The notes below the pieces were generated by a model, which ran no database searches, had not been told where the DNA came from, and worked only from the letters and a program-made list of their open reading frames with translations. Position numbers and translations under genes: made by a program. Below, piece by piece: positions 1 through 8,778 of a stretch of DNA of 62,200 bases (within the stretch, counting starts at the first letter, position 1; the number at the start of each line of letters is the position of its first letter). This stretch comes from Candidatus Gastranaerophilales bacterium (lineage in GTDB: Bacteria > Cyanobacteriota > Vampirovibrionia > Gastranaerophilales > Gastranaerophilaceae): contig CALUPW010000012.1 of the NCBI GenBank assembly GCA_944322785.1, positions 1-62,200 on the forward strand. Direction: 5' to 3'.

Positions 1-52
1 CAACAAAAGTATAATTCTGATGAAAAATGAGAATATGGAATTAGGGAGTAAT

Positions 53-1888
53 ATGGATAAAGAAATTAATATATGCCTATCTTGTGATAATAACTATGCA
101 AAATACGCGGGAGTTGTTATTGCATCTGTTTTAAAAAACGCAGATATAGATGATGATTTAAACATATATATTCTTGATGGAGGAATAAGTTACGAGAACA
201 GAAATAAGATATTATCTTTAGCTTCAATAAAAGATTGTAATATTAGTTTTGTTAAAATTGATGAAAATAAGTTTTTAGATTTTAAAGGAATTACGACTCA
301 TGCATATATTTCTTTACCAGCATATTACAGATTAAAAATGCCAAGTTTACTGCCAAACATTGACAGAATTATTTATTTTGACTGTGATGTTATTGTAGAA
401 AAAAGTTTAAACGATTTATTCAACATTGAAATGGGCAATCATGCCATAGCAGGTGTTTCTGATATTAAGAAAAAAATGCAAAAAATAAATCCTACATATA
501 CAAATTCTGGGATATTAGTTATGGATTTAAAAAATATGCGTGAACAAAACTTAGAATCTAAGTTTTATGAATATGCAAAAGAACATTACAATGAAATTGT
601 TTGTGGTGATCAAGAAATAATTAATCAAGTATGTAAGGGAGAAATTTTACTTATAGATAGCAAGTGGAATGTTCAAATAAGTAATTTCTCAAATCGTTCT
701 GATTATACAAAACATCCGCATATTATTCATTTTATAGGTAAAAATAAACCGTGGCAATATGCTTCATTTAGCTACAGAAAGGATTTATACTATAAATATT
801 TGCAAATGTCCCCTTGGGCATTAGAAAAAAAAGAACTGTTTAAATATCGCATTATAGGTGAGCTTATAGGGCTATTTAAGTATATAATTCATAGACCGCT
901 ATTTTTATTTAGACTAAAATTTTGGTGTGCATTTTATTACACATATATAGAAAATTTTATTAAATTTATATTTTCAATAGATAAAAATAATACCCCGAAG
1001 CACTCAAAAATAACTTTATTGGGCATTAAATTTAAAATTTTGCGTAAGGAATATGTAGATGAAAGAAATAAGTTAAGAAAGAAGTATAGCAGTATTACAA
1101 ATATTCATGATATTCCTCTTGCAACAGGTGCTTTGAGATTAGTACAAAAGGCGAATTTAAATTTACTAAAATGTTTTGATGCTATCTGTAAAGAATATAA
1201 TATCCAATATTGGTTAGATTTTGGAACTTTGTTAGGCGCTATTCGTCATAAAGGTTTTATTCCTTGGGATGATGATATTGATATTGGAATGATGAGAAGT
1301 GATTACGAAAGATTTATAGAGTTATTTTCAAATAGATTTGACAAATATCCCGAACTTGAGATTGCTTATAAAAATAATCAACGAGAAATGTGCTTCGTAA
1401 AGTTAAGATGTAAACAATCAGAAAATGTTTATATAGATATTTTTCCATACGATAAATATCATTCTGAATTAAATGAAAAAGGCAAAAAAGAATTATCCAA
1501 GCGTATTGCCAAAATTACAAAAATAAAATGGTATCAAAAATTCAAAAAATTTAAGACAGTAAATGATATTCGCTCACATTTTAAAACTATTACAAAAGAA
1601 AAAATATTAAAAAATCAGCAGATTACTACTGGTACACCGGCAATTTTTATGGGGATAGATTTTCCGCATAAGTGGAATAACAAAGTTTATGATTGGCATA
1701 CTATATTTCCTTTGAAAACAGCAACATTTGAAGGATCAGAATTTTCGGTTCCACAACATCCGGAAAAGGTTTTAAAAAGTATTTATGGCGATTATATGTC
1801 TATTCCAAAAAATTCCTATCCTGTGCATTCAGCATATATGTCATTGGATGATGAAGAAAGAAAAATTTTAGAGGAATTAGCAAAATGA
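53..1888 (+). CDS. Bifunctional GT8 glycosyltransferase-LicD phosphotransferase
   Basis: The N-terminal half is a retaining family 8 glycosyltransferase: it opens with INICLSCDNNYAKYAGV and carries the metal-binding DCD at about residues 110-112. The C-terminal half (from about residue 360) is a LicD/nucleotidyltransferase-fold phosphotransferase with the signature WLDFGTLLGAIRHKGFIPW followed by DDDIDIG. LicD enzymes attach phosphocholine or polyol phosphates to surface glycans. I chose the ATG at 53, which follows AGGGAG; an in-frame ATG at 20 would add 11 residues. It overlaps the TagD-like gene by 4 bp, so the two are probably translationally coupled, and TagD could make the CDP-activated donor for the LicD half. 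The order of domains and the motifs are seen; the substrate is inferred. Confidence 0.88.
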   Translation: MDKEINICLSCDNNYAKYAGVVIASVLKNADIDDDLNIYILDGGISYENRNKILSLASIKDCNISFVKIDENKFLDFKGITTHAYISLPAYYRLKMPSLLPNIDRIIYFDCDVIVEKSLNDLFNIEMGNHAIAGVSDIKKKMQKINPTYTNSGILVMDLKNMREQNLESKFYEYAKEHYNEIVCGDQEIINQVCKGEILLIDSKWNVQISNFSNRSDYTKHPHIIHFIGKNKPWQYASFSYRKDLYYKYLQMSPWALEKKELFKYRIIGELIGLFKYIIHRPLFLFRLKFWCAFYYTYIENFIKFIFSIDKNNTPKHSKITLLGIKFKILRKEYVDERNKLRKKYSSITNIHDIPLATGALRLVQKANLNLLKCFDAICKEYNIQYWLDFGTLLGAIRHKGFIPWDDDIDIGMMRSDYERFIELFSNRFDKYPELEIAYKNNQREMCFVKLRCKQSENVYIDIFPYDKYHSELNEKGKKELSKRIAKITKIKWYQKFKKFKTVNDIRSHFKTITKEKILKNQQITTGTPAIFMGIDFPHKWNNKVYDWHTIFPLKTATFEGSEFSVPQHPEKVLKSIYGDYMSIPKNSYPVHSAYMSLDDEERKILEELAK

Positions 1889-2301
1889 AGCGAGTAATTA
1901 CATACGGAACGTATGATGTCTTACATTACGGGCATGTAAATCTGTTAAAAAGAGCAAAAAATCTTGGAGATTATTTGATAGTTGGATTATCAAGTGACGA
2001 ATTTAATGCGATAAAAAACAAAAAATCTTACTACTCTTATGAACAGCGGGAAATGATACTCGAAGCGTGCAGATATGTAGATTTAGTTATTCCGGAAAAT
2101 AATTGGGAACAAAAAATTGGTGATATACAAAAATATCAAGCAGATATTTTTGTAATGGGTGATGATTGGGAAGGCAAATTTGATTATTTGAGGGAATATT
2201 GTGATGTTATTTATCTTCCGAGGACTCCGGAAGTTTCAAGCACAAAAACGAAAAACTATTTGAAATATGTTGGAGATGAGTATGCTCAAAAAGCTATTTA
2301 A
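1885..2301 (+). CDS. tagD: Glycerol-3-phosphate cytidylyltransferase-like (TagD family)
   Basis: A 138-residue cytidylyltransferase, close to the usual family length. It shows the nucleotide-binding HYGH at residues 14-17 after ITYGTYDVL, and the C-terminal RTPEVSSTKTK that corresponds to the RTxGxSTT loop. The family makes CDP-glycerol from CTP and sn-glycerol-3-phosphate in the cytoplasm. The start overlaps the stop of the GT8-LicD gene by 4 bp (ATGA arrangement). Next to a LicD domain this suggests decoration of a surface polysaccharide with glycerol phosphate or a similar polyol phosphate rather than true teichoic acid. A closely related transferase using another small phosphorylated substrate cannot be excluded. 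Confidence 0.85.
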   Translation: MKRVITYGTYDVLHYGHVNLLKRAKNLGDYLIVGLSSDEFNAIKNKKSYYSYEQREMILEACRYVDLVIPENNWEQKIGDIQKYQADIFVMGDDWEGKFDYLREYCDVIYLPRTPEVSSTKTKNYLKYVGDEYAQKAI

Positions 2302-3130
2302 AGTAGAGAATAATTTATTTTATAAGACATATAGGATTTTTGGTATTAAATTTTCAAAAAGAAAAGGTAAAGAGCCCTTAACTGTAGAGGATTTGCGTTG
2401 CTATACAATGGCTTCGCAAGTAAATTCAAAACTTGAAAAATATAGGGGATGTTTTACTGATAAAAATGTAGTAATAATCGGTGGCGGCCCTTCATTAAAA
2501 TATTTAGATACTTTACCGAAAAATGCCATCAAAATAGGTATAAACAGGGCTTATCAAATGAAAGATATTAAGTTCGATTATCTTTTTGCTCAGGACAAAT
2601 TTAAAAAGCAGGAAGATATTGACGGATTCGTTGATTATAATCCGAATTCTTGTATCAAATTTATTGGTTTACATACAAAACAAAATCTAATAAGAATAAG
2701 ACCGGCAGCAATTTCAAAAATTAAAAAGAAAGAAATGTATGTATTAAATAACAGGCGACCACAGGAGACTTTAACACCTATTGATATATCGTTAGAGCCT
2801 TTTGCTTGGTATAGCGGAACTGTTTTTGCCGCTCTACAATTTTGTTTGTTTGCCAATGCGAAAAAAATTTATTTGGCAGGATTTGATTGTTCAAATGACG
2901 GACACGCGTTCTCTGATAATAAAGTGGAATATAAACAAGCCCATCAATATGAATATTGGGAATATTTTAAAAACTTTAAAGATACATATTTTGAAGAAAC
3001 TGAATTTGTTTCAATCAACCCGATAAATTTAAAAAATCTGTTTCGGAATGTTTATACTCGTCAATATTTAGAAAATAATCCTAATATTAAAAACGAAGAT
3101 GTAGAAATTTTGGAAGGGGATAACATTTAA
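2282..3130 (+). CDS. DUF115/MptE-like Rossmann protein of polysaccharide cluster
   Basis: About 282 residues. The N-terminus carries YRIFGIKFSKRK, a short basic motif also seen in neighbouring genes. A Rossmann-like core follows, with VVIIGGGPSLKYLDTLP and, later, KKIYLAGFDCSNDGHAF. These match DUF115-type proteins, found in glycan and flagellin glycosylation loci and related to the pterin pyrophosphokinase MptE. I place the start at ATG 2282, six bases after GGAG; ATGs at 2267 and 2276 are less well placed. It overlaps the end of tagD by 20 bp and shares a base with the next gene. The exact reaction is unknown. Confidence 0.7.
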   Translation: MLKKLFKVENNLFYKTYRIFGIKFSKRKGKEPLTVEDLRCYTMASQVNSKLEKYRGCFTDKNVVIIGGGPSLKYLDTLPKNAIKIGINRAYQMKDIKFDYLFAQDKFKKQEDIDGFVDYNPNSCIKFIGLHTKQNLIRIRPAAISKIKKKEMYVLNNRRPQETLTPIDISLEPFAWYSGTVFAALQFCLFANAKKIYLAGFDCSNDGHAFSDNKVEYKQAHQYEYWEYFKNFKDTYFEETEFVSINPINLKNLFRNVYTRQYLENNPNIKNEDVEILEGDNI

Positions 3131-4158
3131 TGACAAAGTTTCTATCAATAAGTTCTAACTTTGAAAATACTCATACAGTTATCAATATTTTAGGACTGAA
3201 ACTTAAAATCAAAAAGAAAAATACCTTTGAATTAAGAACAGAAAAGTTATTGGTAAAACTTTGGAGTATGCAATACGACAATTCGTTTAATGCCTTTTTA
3301 CAACAATATATATTGATAAATAAAGATTTTATGTCGCCACAAATCTCACTTATTGCGATTTCGACATTAATTGAGAACAAATCGTATGCACAGGCAGAGT
3401 TTTTGATAAATAAGCATATCAAAAAATACGGAATAACTGATATTCCAAAGTTTTTATTAGTTTCATCATTTTGTCAAAGTATAAATATTACCAGTAATGA
3501 AATAGTTAAATCTGCAAAAATATACGAACATATTAAAAACAACCAAGAAAAATTACTGTTAGAAAAAATATTATTGAATAAAACCGTTGCTATTGTTGGA
3601 AATAGCCCCTGCGAAATAGGGCAAAATAAAGGCTCTGAAATTGATAAAAATGATTTAGTTATTAAGTTTAACAACTTTTCTAATTCTGAAAAGTATCAAA
3701 ATGATTACGGAACAAAGAATGATATATGGATGATTGCAGGAAATATTACAAAAAAGAATTATGATAATCATTTTGAAAATTTAAAAATGGTTATTGTTGC
3801 AGATGATATTGAACATTGTGTTTTTACAGATGAATTTCGGAGCTTTTTGTATGAAATAATTGCTAATACACAAATCCCGATTACGAGTTTGAAATTTGAA
3901 TATAGAAAGAATTTAAGAAATAAATATAATTTAATTCACCCCTCAACAGGGTTTCAAATTATAAATTATATTCACGATAACAGAAACACTATTAAAGATA
4001 TCAGTATTTACGGGTTCAGTTTCAATGATAGCAAAGAGGGAGTTAAGAAAAATATGTTTAATAAATATTTTCAAGAAAGAACACCTTTTTACATTATTCA
4101 TAATTATTACAAAGAAAGCGAAATTTTATCTGAATTATTGCAAAAAAAAAGGAGTTAG
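3130..4158 (+). CDS. Sialyltransferase-like glycosyltransferase (GT29-type)
   Basis: 342 residues. The N-terminal third is helical with the cluster's basic motif (ILGLKLKIKKK). The C-terminal part resembles the GT29 sialyltransferase fold: an L-motif-like stretch TVAIVGNSPCEIGQNKGS followed by DLVIKFNNF and DYGTKNDIW, and an S-motif-like HPSTGFQIINY with ISIYGFSF, then a late His-Asn-Tyr. GT29 enzymes transfer CMP-activated sugars, but no CMP-sialate synthesis genes lie in this window, so the donor may differ. It starts on the last base of the preceding stop codon. The family assignment is from remembered motifs only. Confidence 0.62.
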   Translation: MTKFLSISSNFENTHTVINILGLKLKIKKKNTFELRTEKLLVKLWSMQYDNSFNAFLQQYILINKDFMSPQISLIAISTLIENKSYAQAEFLINKHIKKYGITDIPKFLLVSSFCQSINITSNEIVKSAKIYEHIKNNQEKLLLEKILLNKTVAIVGNSPCEIGQNKGSEIDKNDLVIKFNNFSNSEKYQNDYGTKNDIWMIAGNITKKNYDNHFENLKMVIVADDIEHCVFTDEFRSFLYEIIANTQIPITSLKFEYRKNLRNKYNLIHPSTGFQIINYIHDNRNTIKDISIYGFSFNDSKEGVKKNMFNKYFQERTPFYIIHNYYKESEILSELLQKKRS

Positions 4159-4163
4159 AGTAA

Positions 4164-5042
4164 ATGATACCAAAGCGAATATTTTATGTATGGGGAGCGA
4201 ATGAACCAAAAGGCAAAGCTGAGTTAATGTGTCTATTCTCTTGGTTTCAAAATTTAAAAGATTTTGAAATAATTGAAATCAATGATAATTCTACAGAATA
4301 TTTTAATTTCCAAGAAGAACTAAAAAATAATAAATGGTTTAAAACTGTATATGACAGAAAAATGTGGGCTTATGTTGCAGATTATATTCGTATAAAAACA
4401 CTATACGACAACGGCGGAGTTTACTTTGATACAGATGTTATGGCAATAAAAGATTTAACTCCGTTGCTAGATAATCCCGCTTTTGTGGGTATTCAAAGTT
4501 ATGATAGAACAGAACCTGCAATACTAGGTGCAGAAAAGGGTAATCCTTTTTTAAAACAGATGTTGGATTTTTACAATGACGAAATTTGGCATAGTAGCCT
4601 TTATAAATGTCCGGATCTTTTTAAACATTTTTTAGAATTAAATTATGGCAAGCAAGAATACGATTTCGACAATATAGATGATGAAGTTAGGCAATACAAA
4701 GATATTACACTTTATCCTCGTAAGTATTTAATACCATTTTCGCCTGCTCAAATTCGCAAAGAGGATATCCGTAAAATTTCTGAAGATACATATACTATTC
4801 ATTGGTACAAAGGCAGTTGGTCAAAACCTGAAATATTTTACTTTTTAGAAAATAAAAATAAATATAACCTTAGTTATCTTGATGAAAAATGCAAACAAAT
4901 AAAAACAAAATCCGAAAAAGGTTTTCAGTACAACAATATATTTGAAAGAATTTTTTCTATTAAAGACAGTTATAAAAAATCTAAAAAATATAGGATATTT
5001 ACAATCTTTGGAATACAAATAAAACATTCCGTAAAATTATAG
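4164..5042 (+). CDS. GT32-like glycosyltransferase (DXD sugar-binding type)
   Basis: 292 residues beginning IPKRIFYVWGANEPKG, the usual opening of Gly_transf_sug (OCH1/GT32-type) enzymes. The core AYVADYIRIKTLYDNGGVY is followed by FDTDV, giving the catalytic DXD (DTD), and a later IHWYKGSW marks the C-terminal active-site region. The last 15 residues (IFTIFGIQIKHSVKL) repeat the FGIK-type basic motif of the cluster. It lies 5 bp after the previous gene, so it is in the same operon. Acceptor and donor are unknown. Confidence 0.82.
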   Translation: MIPKRIFYVWGANEPKGKAELMCLFSWFQNLKDFEIIEINDNSTEYFNFQEELKNNKWFKTVYDRKMWAYVADYIRIKTLYDNGGVYFDTDVMAIKDLTPLLDNPAFVGIQSYDRTEPAILGAEKGNPFLKQMLDFYNDEIWHSSLYKCPDLFKHFLELNYGKQEYDFDNIDDEVRQYKDITLYPRKYLIPFSPAQIRKEDIRKISEDTYTIHWYKGSWSKPEIFYFLENKNKYNLSYLDEKCKQIKTKSEKGFQYNNIFERIFSIKDSYKKSKKYRIFTIFGIQIKHSVKL

Positions 5043-5051
5043 GAGTATGAG

Positions 5052-6077
5052 GTGAAAGCAGTAATATTGGCCGGCGGAAATGGCAGTCGCTTATGGCCGT
5101 TATCAAATGAAGAATATCCGAAACAATTATTATCATTTTTTGATGATAATGAAAGTTTGTTGCAAAAAACATATTTAAGGTTATTAAATATTGTTGATTC
5201 TGACGATATTTTGACTATTACAAATTCAAAGCATTTTGCCAATGTAAAAAAGCAACTTGACTATATTCGCACTTCAAACATTATTGCTGAGCCCCTATCA
5301 AAAAATACCGCACCGGCAATCTTTTGTGCATTAAAATATTTTTTAGATAAGGGTATATCTGAAGTTGAAATAGTCTTAGTTTTACCATCCGATCATTTAA
5401 TAAAAAATTGTAATTTATTTTCAAAATCAGTTGATAATGGGAAGGAACTTGCAAAGAATGGTTTTATTGTTACATTCGGAGTTAAACCAACTTATCCTGA
5501 AACCGGATATGGTTATGTAAAAGTTAATTCTACTTTTGAAACAGGTTATAAAGTTGAAAAATTCGTTGAAAAGCCGAATTTAGAACTTGCAAATAAGTAT
5601 ATACAAGACAATAAATATTTTTGGAATAGTGGAATGTTTATGGGTAAAATCTCCACATTTATGAGTGAATTTAGTCTAAATGCTCCTGATATTTATAAAA
5701 ATTTTGAAAACCTAAATTTTATTGATAAAAATGAAATATCCGTAGAAATTTATGAAAAAATGCCATCAATATCCATTGATTATGCAATTATGGAAAAATC
5801 ACAAAATATTGCATTGGTAGAATTGGAATCAGATTGGAGTGATTTAGGCTCTTGGCAGTCATTATACAATGTTCAAGAAAAAGATGATAACGGTAATGTT
5901 GTTTTCGGAAATGTTATTGCTGATAATATAAAAAATTCATTTATTTATTCAACAAAAAATTTAGTGGCTACAACATTTATAGAAAATCTTGCTATAATAA
6001 ATACAGATAATGCGACAATAATTTTACCATTGGATAAATCTCAAATGGTGAAGAATTTATATGAGTTAAATAAATAA
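5052..6077 (+). CDS. manC: Mannose-1-phosphate guanylyltransferase
   Basis: 341 residues, the length of the single-domain form without the C-terminal isomerase. It has the pyrophosphorylase loop LAGGNGSRLWPLS, the substrate motif KFVEKP and the hinge FWNSGMFM. It makes GDP-mannose from GTP and mannose-1-phosphate. The start is GTG at 5052, six bases after AGGAG at 5041-5045. It is the last gene of the surface-polysaccharide operon and supplies a nucleotide sugar for the transferases upstream or for genes outside the window. Confidence 0.92.
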   Translation: MKAVILAGGNGSRLWPLSNEEYPKQLLSFFDDNESLLQKTYLRLLNIVDSDDILTITNSKHFANVKKQLDYIRTSNIIAEPLSKNTAPAIFCALKYFLDKGISEVEIVLVLPSDHLIKNCNLFSKSVDNGKELAKNGFIVTFGVKPTYPETGYGYVKVNSTFETGYKVEKFVEKPNLELANKYIQDNKYFWNSGMFMGKISTFMSEFSLNAPDIYKNFENLNFIDKNEISVEIYEKMPSISIDYAIMEKSQNIALVELESDWSDLGSWQSLYNVQEKDDNGNVVFGNVIADNIKNSFIYSTKNLVATTFIENLAIINTDNATIILPLDKSQMVKNLYELNK

Positions 6078-6097
6078 TAAAAAATACGGAAATATCA

Positions 6098-7216
6098 ATG
6101 AATAATAAAGAAAATAAAATTATAAAACAACATTTAGAATATATGTTAATAAGTGCTTTTGATTTTTTAGAATTTTCTGCTGAAAATTTTGAAAATAAGC
6201 CAAAATATTCTATTATACATTATGCTTCTGCTATAGAATTATTTTTGAAGTCTCGACTATACGAAGAACATTGGTCATTAATTATGGATAAACCTAATAT
6301 CCAGCATTTAAAGCAGAATAATTTTCATACTATTGGTTTTAGTAATTTAATTGAACAATACAAGAATGTATTTAATGTAAATGATAAGGAAGTAAAAAAC
6401 GCATTGCAATGTTTTCACAGTATTGCACAAGATAGAAACCAAGCAGTTCATTTTTACCACAAAAATATAGAATTAAATTCTGATGATGAAAAAATTACAA
6501 TTGCTACAAAACAACTAAGAGCGTGGAATTACTTAAAACTATTTTTACAGAATTGGGAACCTGTTTTAGGGAAATACATAAAAGATTATACTGACAAAAT
6601 TGTTCTATGTGATAATTTACTACAATCACATTCAAAGTATCTTGAAATTAAGTATAATTCTATAAAAGATACTATAAATGATAAAATTAAAAATGGTGCA
6701 AATTATGTAAAATGTGAAAATTGTGGTTATAAAGCCGTAAATTTAAAGCAAAAAGAAAGTATAAATTTATATAGTGGTGTATGTGAGGTTTGTAATTTTG
6801 ACAAAAATTATGCTTTAAAAATAAAATGCCCATATGATAATACAGAATTTACAATTTTTAAGAATGACTTAATAAATGAAAATATAATTTGCCCAAACTG
6901 CCATAATAAATTAGGATACGAAGATTTATTCAATATAAGTGATAATTTGTCAGATGAAAAAATTAACTGTAATTCCTGTTTAAGCGATGATTGCGTAATA
7001 AAACAGAAAAATTTAAACACTTATAAAAAATATTATGATAGCGTATATATATGTTTAAAATGTCTTGAAGTTACTAATTCAGAAAATTATTGTCAATATT
7101 GTAATCAATCACAAATAGGAAATAAATCTTTAGATAATAGTTATTTTATGGGTTGTGATTGGTGTGAAGGTTTATTACTTAGAGATTTACAGACTGGTGA
7201 ATATGGTATAATGTAA
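6098..7216 (+). CDS. HEPN-like domain protein with C-terminal zinc ribbons
   Basis: 372 residues. The first ~170 are helical with SIIHYASAIELFLKSRLYEE, a typical HEPN helix, and an R-x4-H motif (RNQAVH, residues 113-118), the catalytic signature of HEPN RNases. After residue 205 come CxxC pairs at about 206/209, 229/232, 265/268, 291/294, 319/322, 332/335 and 353/356, which look like three or four zinc ribbons. HEPN proteins are common RNA-cleaving effectors in defence and toxin-antitoxin systems. It lies 20 bp after manC, but its base composition and content fit the accessory island that follows. The HEPN call rests on motif and helix pattern only. Confidence 0.6.
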   Translation: MNNKENKIIKQHLEYMLISAFDFLEFSAENFENKPKYSIIHYASAIELFLKSRLYEEHWSLIMDKPNIQHLKQNNFHTIGFSNLIEQYKNVFNVNDKEVKNALQCFHSIAQDRNQAVHFYHKNIELNSDDEKITIATKQLRAWNYLKLFLQNWEPVLGKYIKDYTDKIVLCDNLLQSHSKYLEIKYNSIKDTINDKIKNGANYVKCENCGYKAVNLKQKESINLYSGVCEVCNFDKNYALKIKCPYDNTEFTIFKNDLINENIICPNCHNKLGYEDLFNISDNLSDEKINCNSCLSDDCVIKQKNLNTYKKYYDSVYICLKCLEVTNSENYCQYCNQSQIGNKSLDNSYFMGCDWCEGLLLRDLQTGEYGIM

Positions 7217-7263
7217 CATCTAAACTAATTTGGCTATATAATAGAAGACAATTAATTAACGAC

Positions 7264-7292
7264 TTGACGAAACAACATCTACGATAGATAAT
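7264..7292 (+). promoter_or_regulatory. Candidate sigma70-type promoter
   Basis: TTGACG (7264-7269), a 17-bp spacer, then GATAAT (7287-7292). It lies about 100 bp upstream of the small membrane protein gene at 7391 and after the HEPN gene. Judged by eye only. Confidence 0.5.
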
Positions 7293-7390
7293 GGTCGAAA
7301 AATATCTTGCGAATATCTAATTTAATAATGCCAATTAAAGGTAATTAGTATAAAAATTTTCAGAAAATGTAATAAAAAAGGAAGAATAAA

Positions 7391-7717
7391 ATGCAAGAAC
7401 AATTTATTATTATGGTATGGAATTTTTTTAAAAATCCTGCTATTATTGCAGCTTTAATTTCTACCGTTGTTACTGGTTTTATAAATTTAAAAAATGGGGA
7501 ATCTGCAAAACTTTCTGCTCTATATAATCATAAATACAAATTTTGGTTGGATTTTAGTAAAAAATTTTTTAGAATAAAGCCTTTTCTTGACCGTATGATA
7601 AATCCATTTAATTGTTCCGCTGGTATAATAACTTATCAAGGGAAAGTTGAAACCTTAAAAAATTTTTCGAAATGGATAGTAGAATGGAATGAATTTAATG
7701 AGTTAGTTGGGTTTTAA
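7391..7717 (+). CDS. Small hypothetical membrane-anchored protein
   Basis: 108 residues. One hydrophobic segment near the N-terminus (about residues 15-35, PAIIAALISTVVTGFI) is followed by a basic, aromatic-rich cytoplasmic part. It has a plausible ribosome site (AAGGAAG) before the ATG and its own candidate promoter at 7264. I do not recognise the family. The hydrophobic N-terminus followed by a soluble tail is common in small defence-island membrane proteins, and it could also be the truncated N-terminus of a longer one. Confidence 0.55.
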   Translation: MQEQFIIMVWNFFKNPAIIAALISTVVTGFINLKNGESAKLSALYNHKYKFWLDFSKKFFRIKPFLDRMINPFNCSAGIITYQGKVETLKNFSKWIVEWNEFNELVGF

Positions 7718-8160
7718 TGGGACATTTGAAAAAAGATTTTTCTGCCGTCTTTCGGCTTTGTGTTTGACTTTAACCCCCTTCCAAGTGGTTGACTGAAACT
7801 ACTCAGAAAGTCACTTTATTGTCCACAATTTTACCGTAAAATTCCTATATAAATCTGCCCAAATCGCGATAACCTAAATATATCGCCACATTTTCCGATG
7901 ACACTTTCCGGACAAAAAGTCCGTTTTGAAATTCCACACCTTCAAACTCGGAAGCTAGTCGGAAGTTTAAATTATGTTTACATTTGAGCTTTTTGATAAA
8001 AATTATTTTATATATTTTTGTTGAAAGAAGTTATAAAAGCAAGAGTATACAGTCAAGTCTTGATGCAAATATGTTCGTACAAAAAGCTGAATTTTGTGTA
8101 TAATATACATTATTAGGTGTAATATGCTTTGCATTTTTAATTGATATTTAATATTATTGT
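7718..8160 (+). other. Gene-free stretch upstream of the sce7726-like gene
   Basis: 443 bp with no credible gene. It holds a short hairpin at 7909-7923 (CGGAC, five A, GTCCG, then TTTT), which could be a weak terminator, and a -10-like TATAAT inside TGTGTATAATATAC about 60 bp before the next gene. Composition is more GC-balanced at 7730-7950 than on either side. Confidence 0.4.
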
Positions 8161-8778
8161 ATGTGTGGAATCATGAAAAGAGTTTTGTTTAAAGATCAAG
8201 ATATAAGAAGTGTCTTGAATCAAAAATTAGAAAAAAAATACAGAGATGCTGATACAATTATTATAAACGAGCTAGGCTTATTGCAAGGTCTATGCAGAGT
8301 TGATGTGGCAGTTATTAATGGTATTATCCATGGCTATGAAATAAAAAGCGAAGCTGATACTTTGGAACGATTACCTCTACAAGCAGAATATTATAGCAAA
8401 GTTATGGATAAACTTACTTTGGTCTGTTCAGAATCTCATTTTGATGATGCGATAAAAATAATTCCTGATTGGTGGGGTATAAAAGTTGCAAAAAGAACTA
8501 AACAAAACAATATTAAACTATATACTTACAGAACTGAACATAAAAATAAAAATGTTGATCCTGCGGCTCTGATTGAACTTCTGTGGAAAAATGAAGTTTC
8601 AGACTTATTAATTGAAAAAGGACTTCCAAATAACATAATTCACAAGAATAAGTCATTTTTGTATGAATTATGCGTAAATGAGTACTCATTAAAGGATTTA
8701 AAAGATAACGTACGTCTTAAATTGAAAACCCGTACAAATTGGCGAGATCATAAACCACTTTTGTTAAATGTTGGTTAA
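8161..8778 (+). CDS. sce7726-family predicted nuclease
   Basis: 205 residues. It matches the sce7726 family pattern RVDVAVINGIIHGYEIKSE followed by DTLERLPLQAEYY. The D-(x)n-E-x-K arrangement (RVDVAV...YEIK) is a PD-(D/E)XK nuclease-type active site. The family is uncharacterised and often sits next to sce7725 or beta-family genes in accessory DNA, as here, where a beta-family gene converges on it with a 62-bp overlap of coding ends. An in-frame ATG at 8173 is an alternative start. A -10-like TATAAT lies about 60 bp upstream. Confidence 0.75.
   Translation: MCGIMKRVLFKDQDIRSVLNQKLEKKYRDADTIIINELGLLQGLCRVDVAVINGIIHGYEIKSEADTLERLPLQAEYYSKVMDKLTLVCSESHFDDAIKIIPDWWGIKVAKRTKQNNIKLYTYRTEHKNKNVDPAALIELLWKNEVSDLLIEKGLPNNIIHKNKSFLYELCVNEYSLKDLKDNVRLKLKTRTNWRDHKPLLLNVG

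Noticed and set aside
7909-7923. A strong terminator
   Set aside because: The stem is only five pairs and the T-run has four bases; listed only as a possible weak signal.
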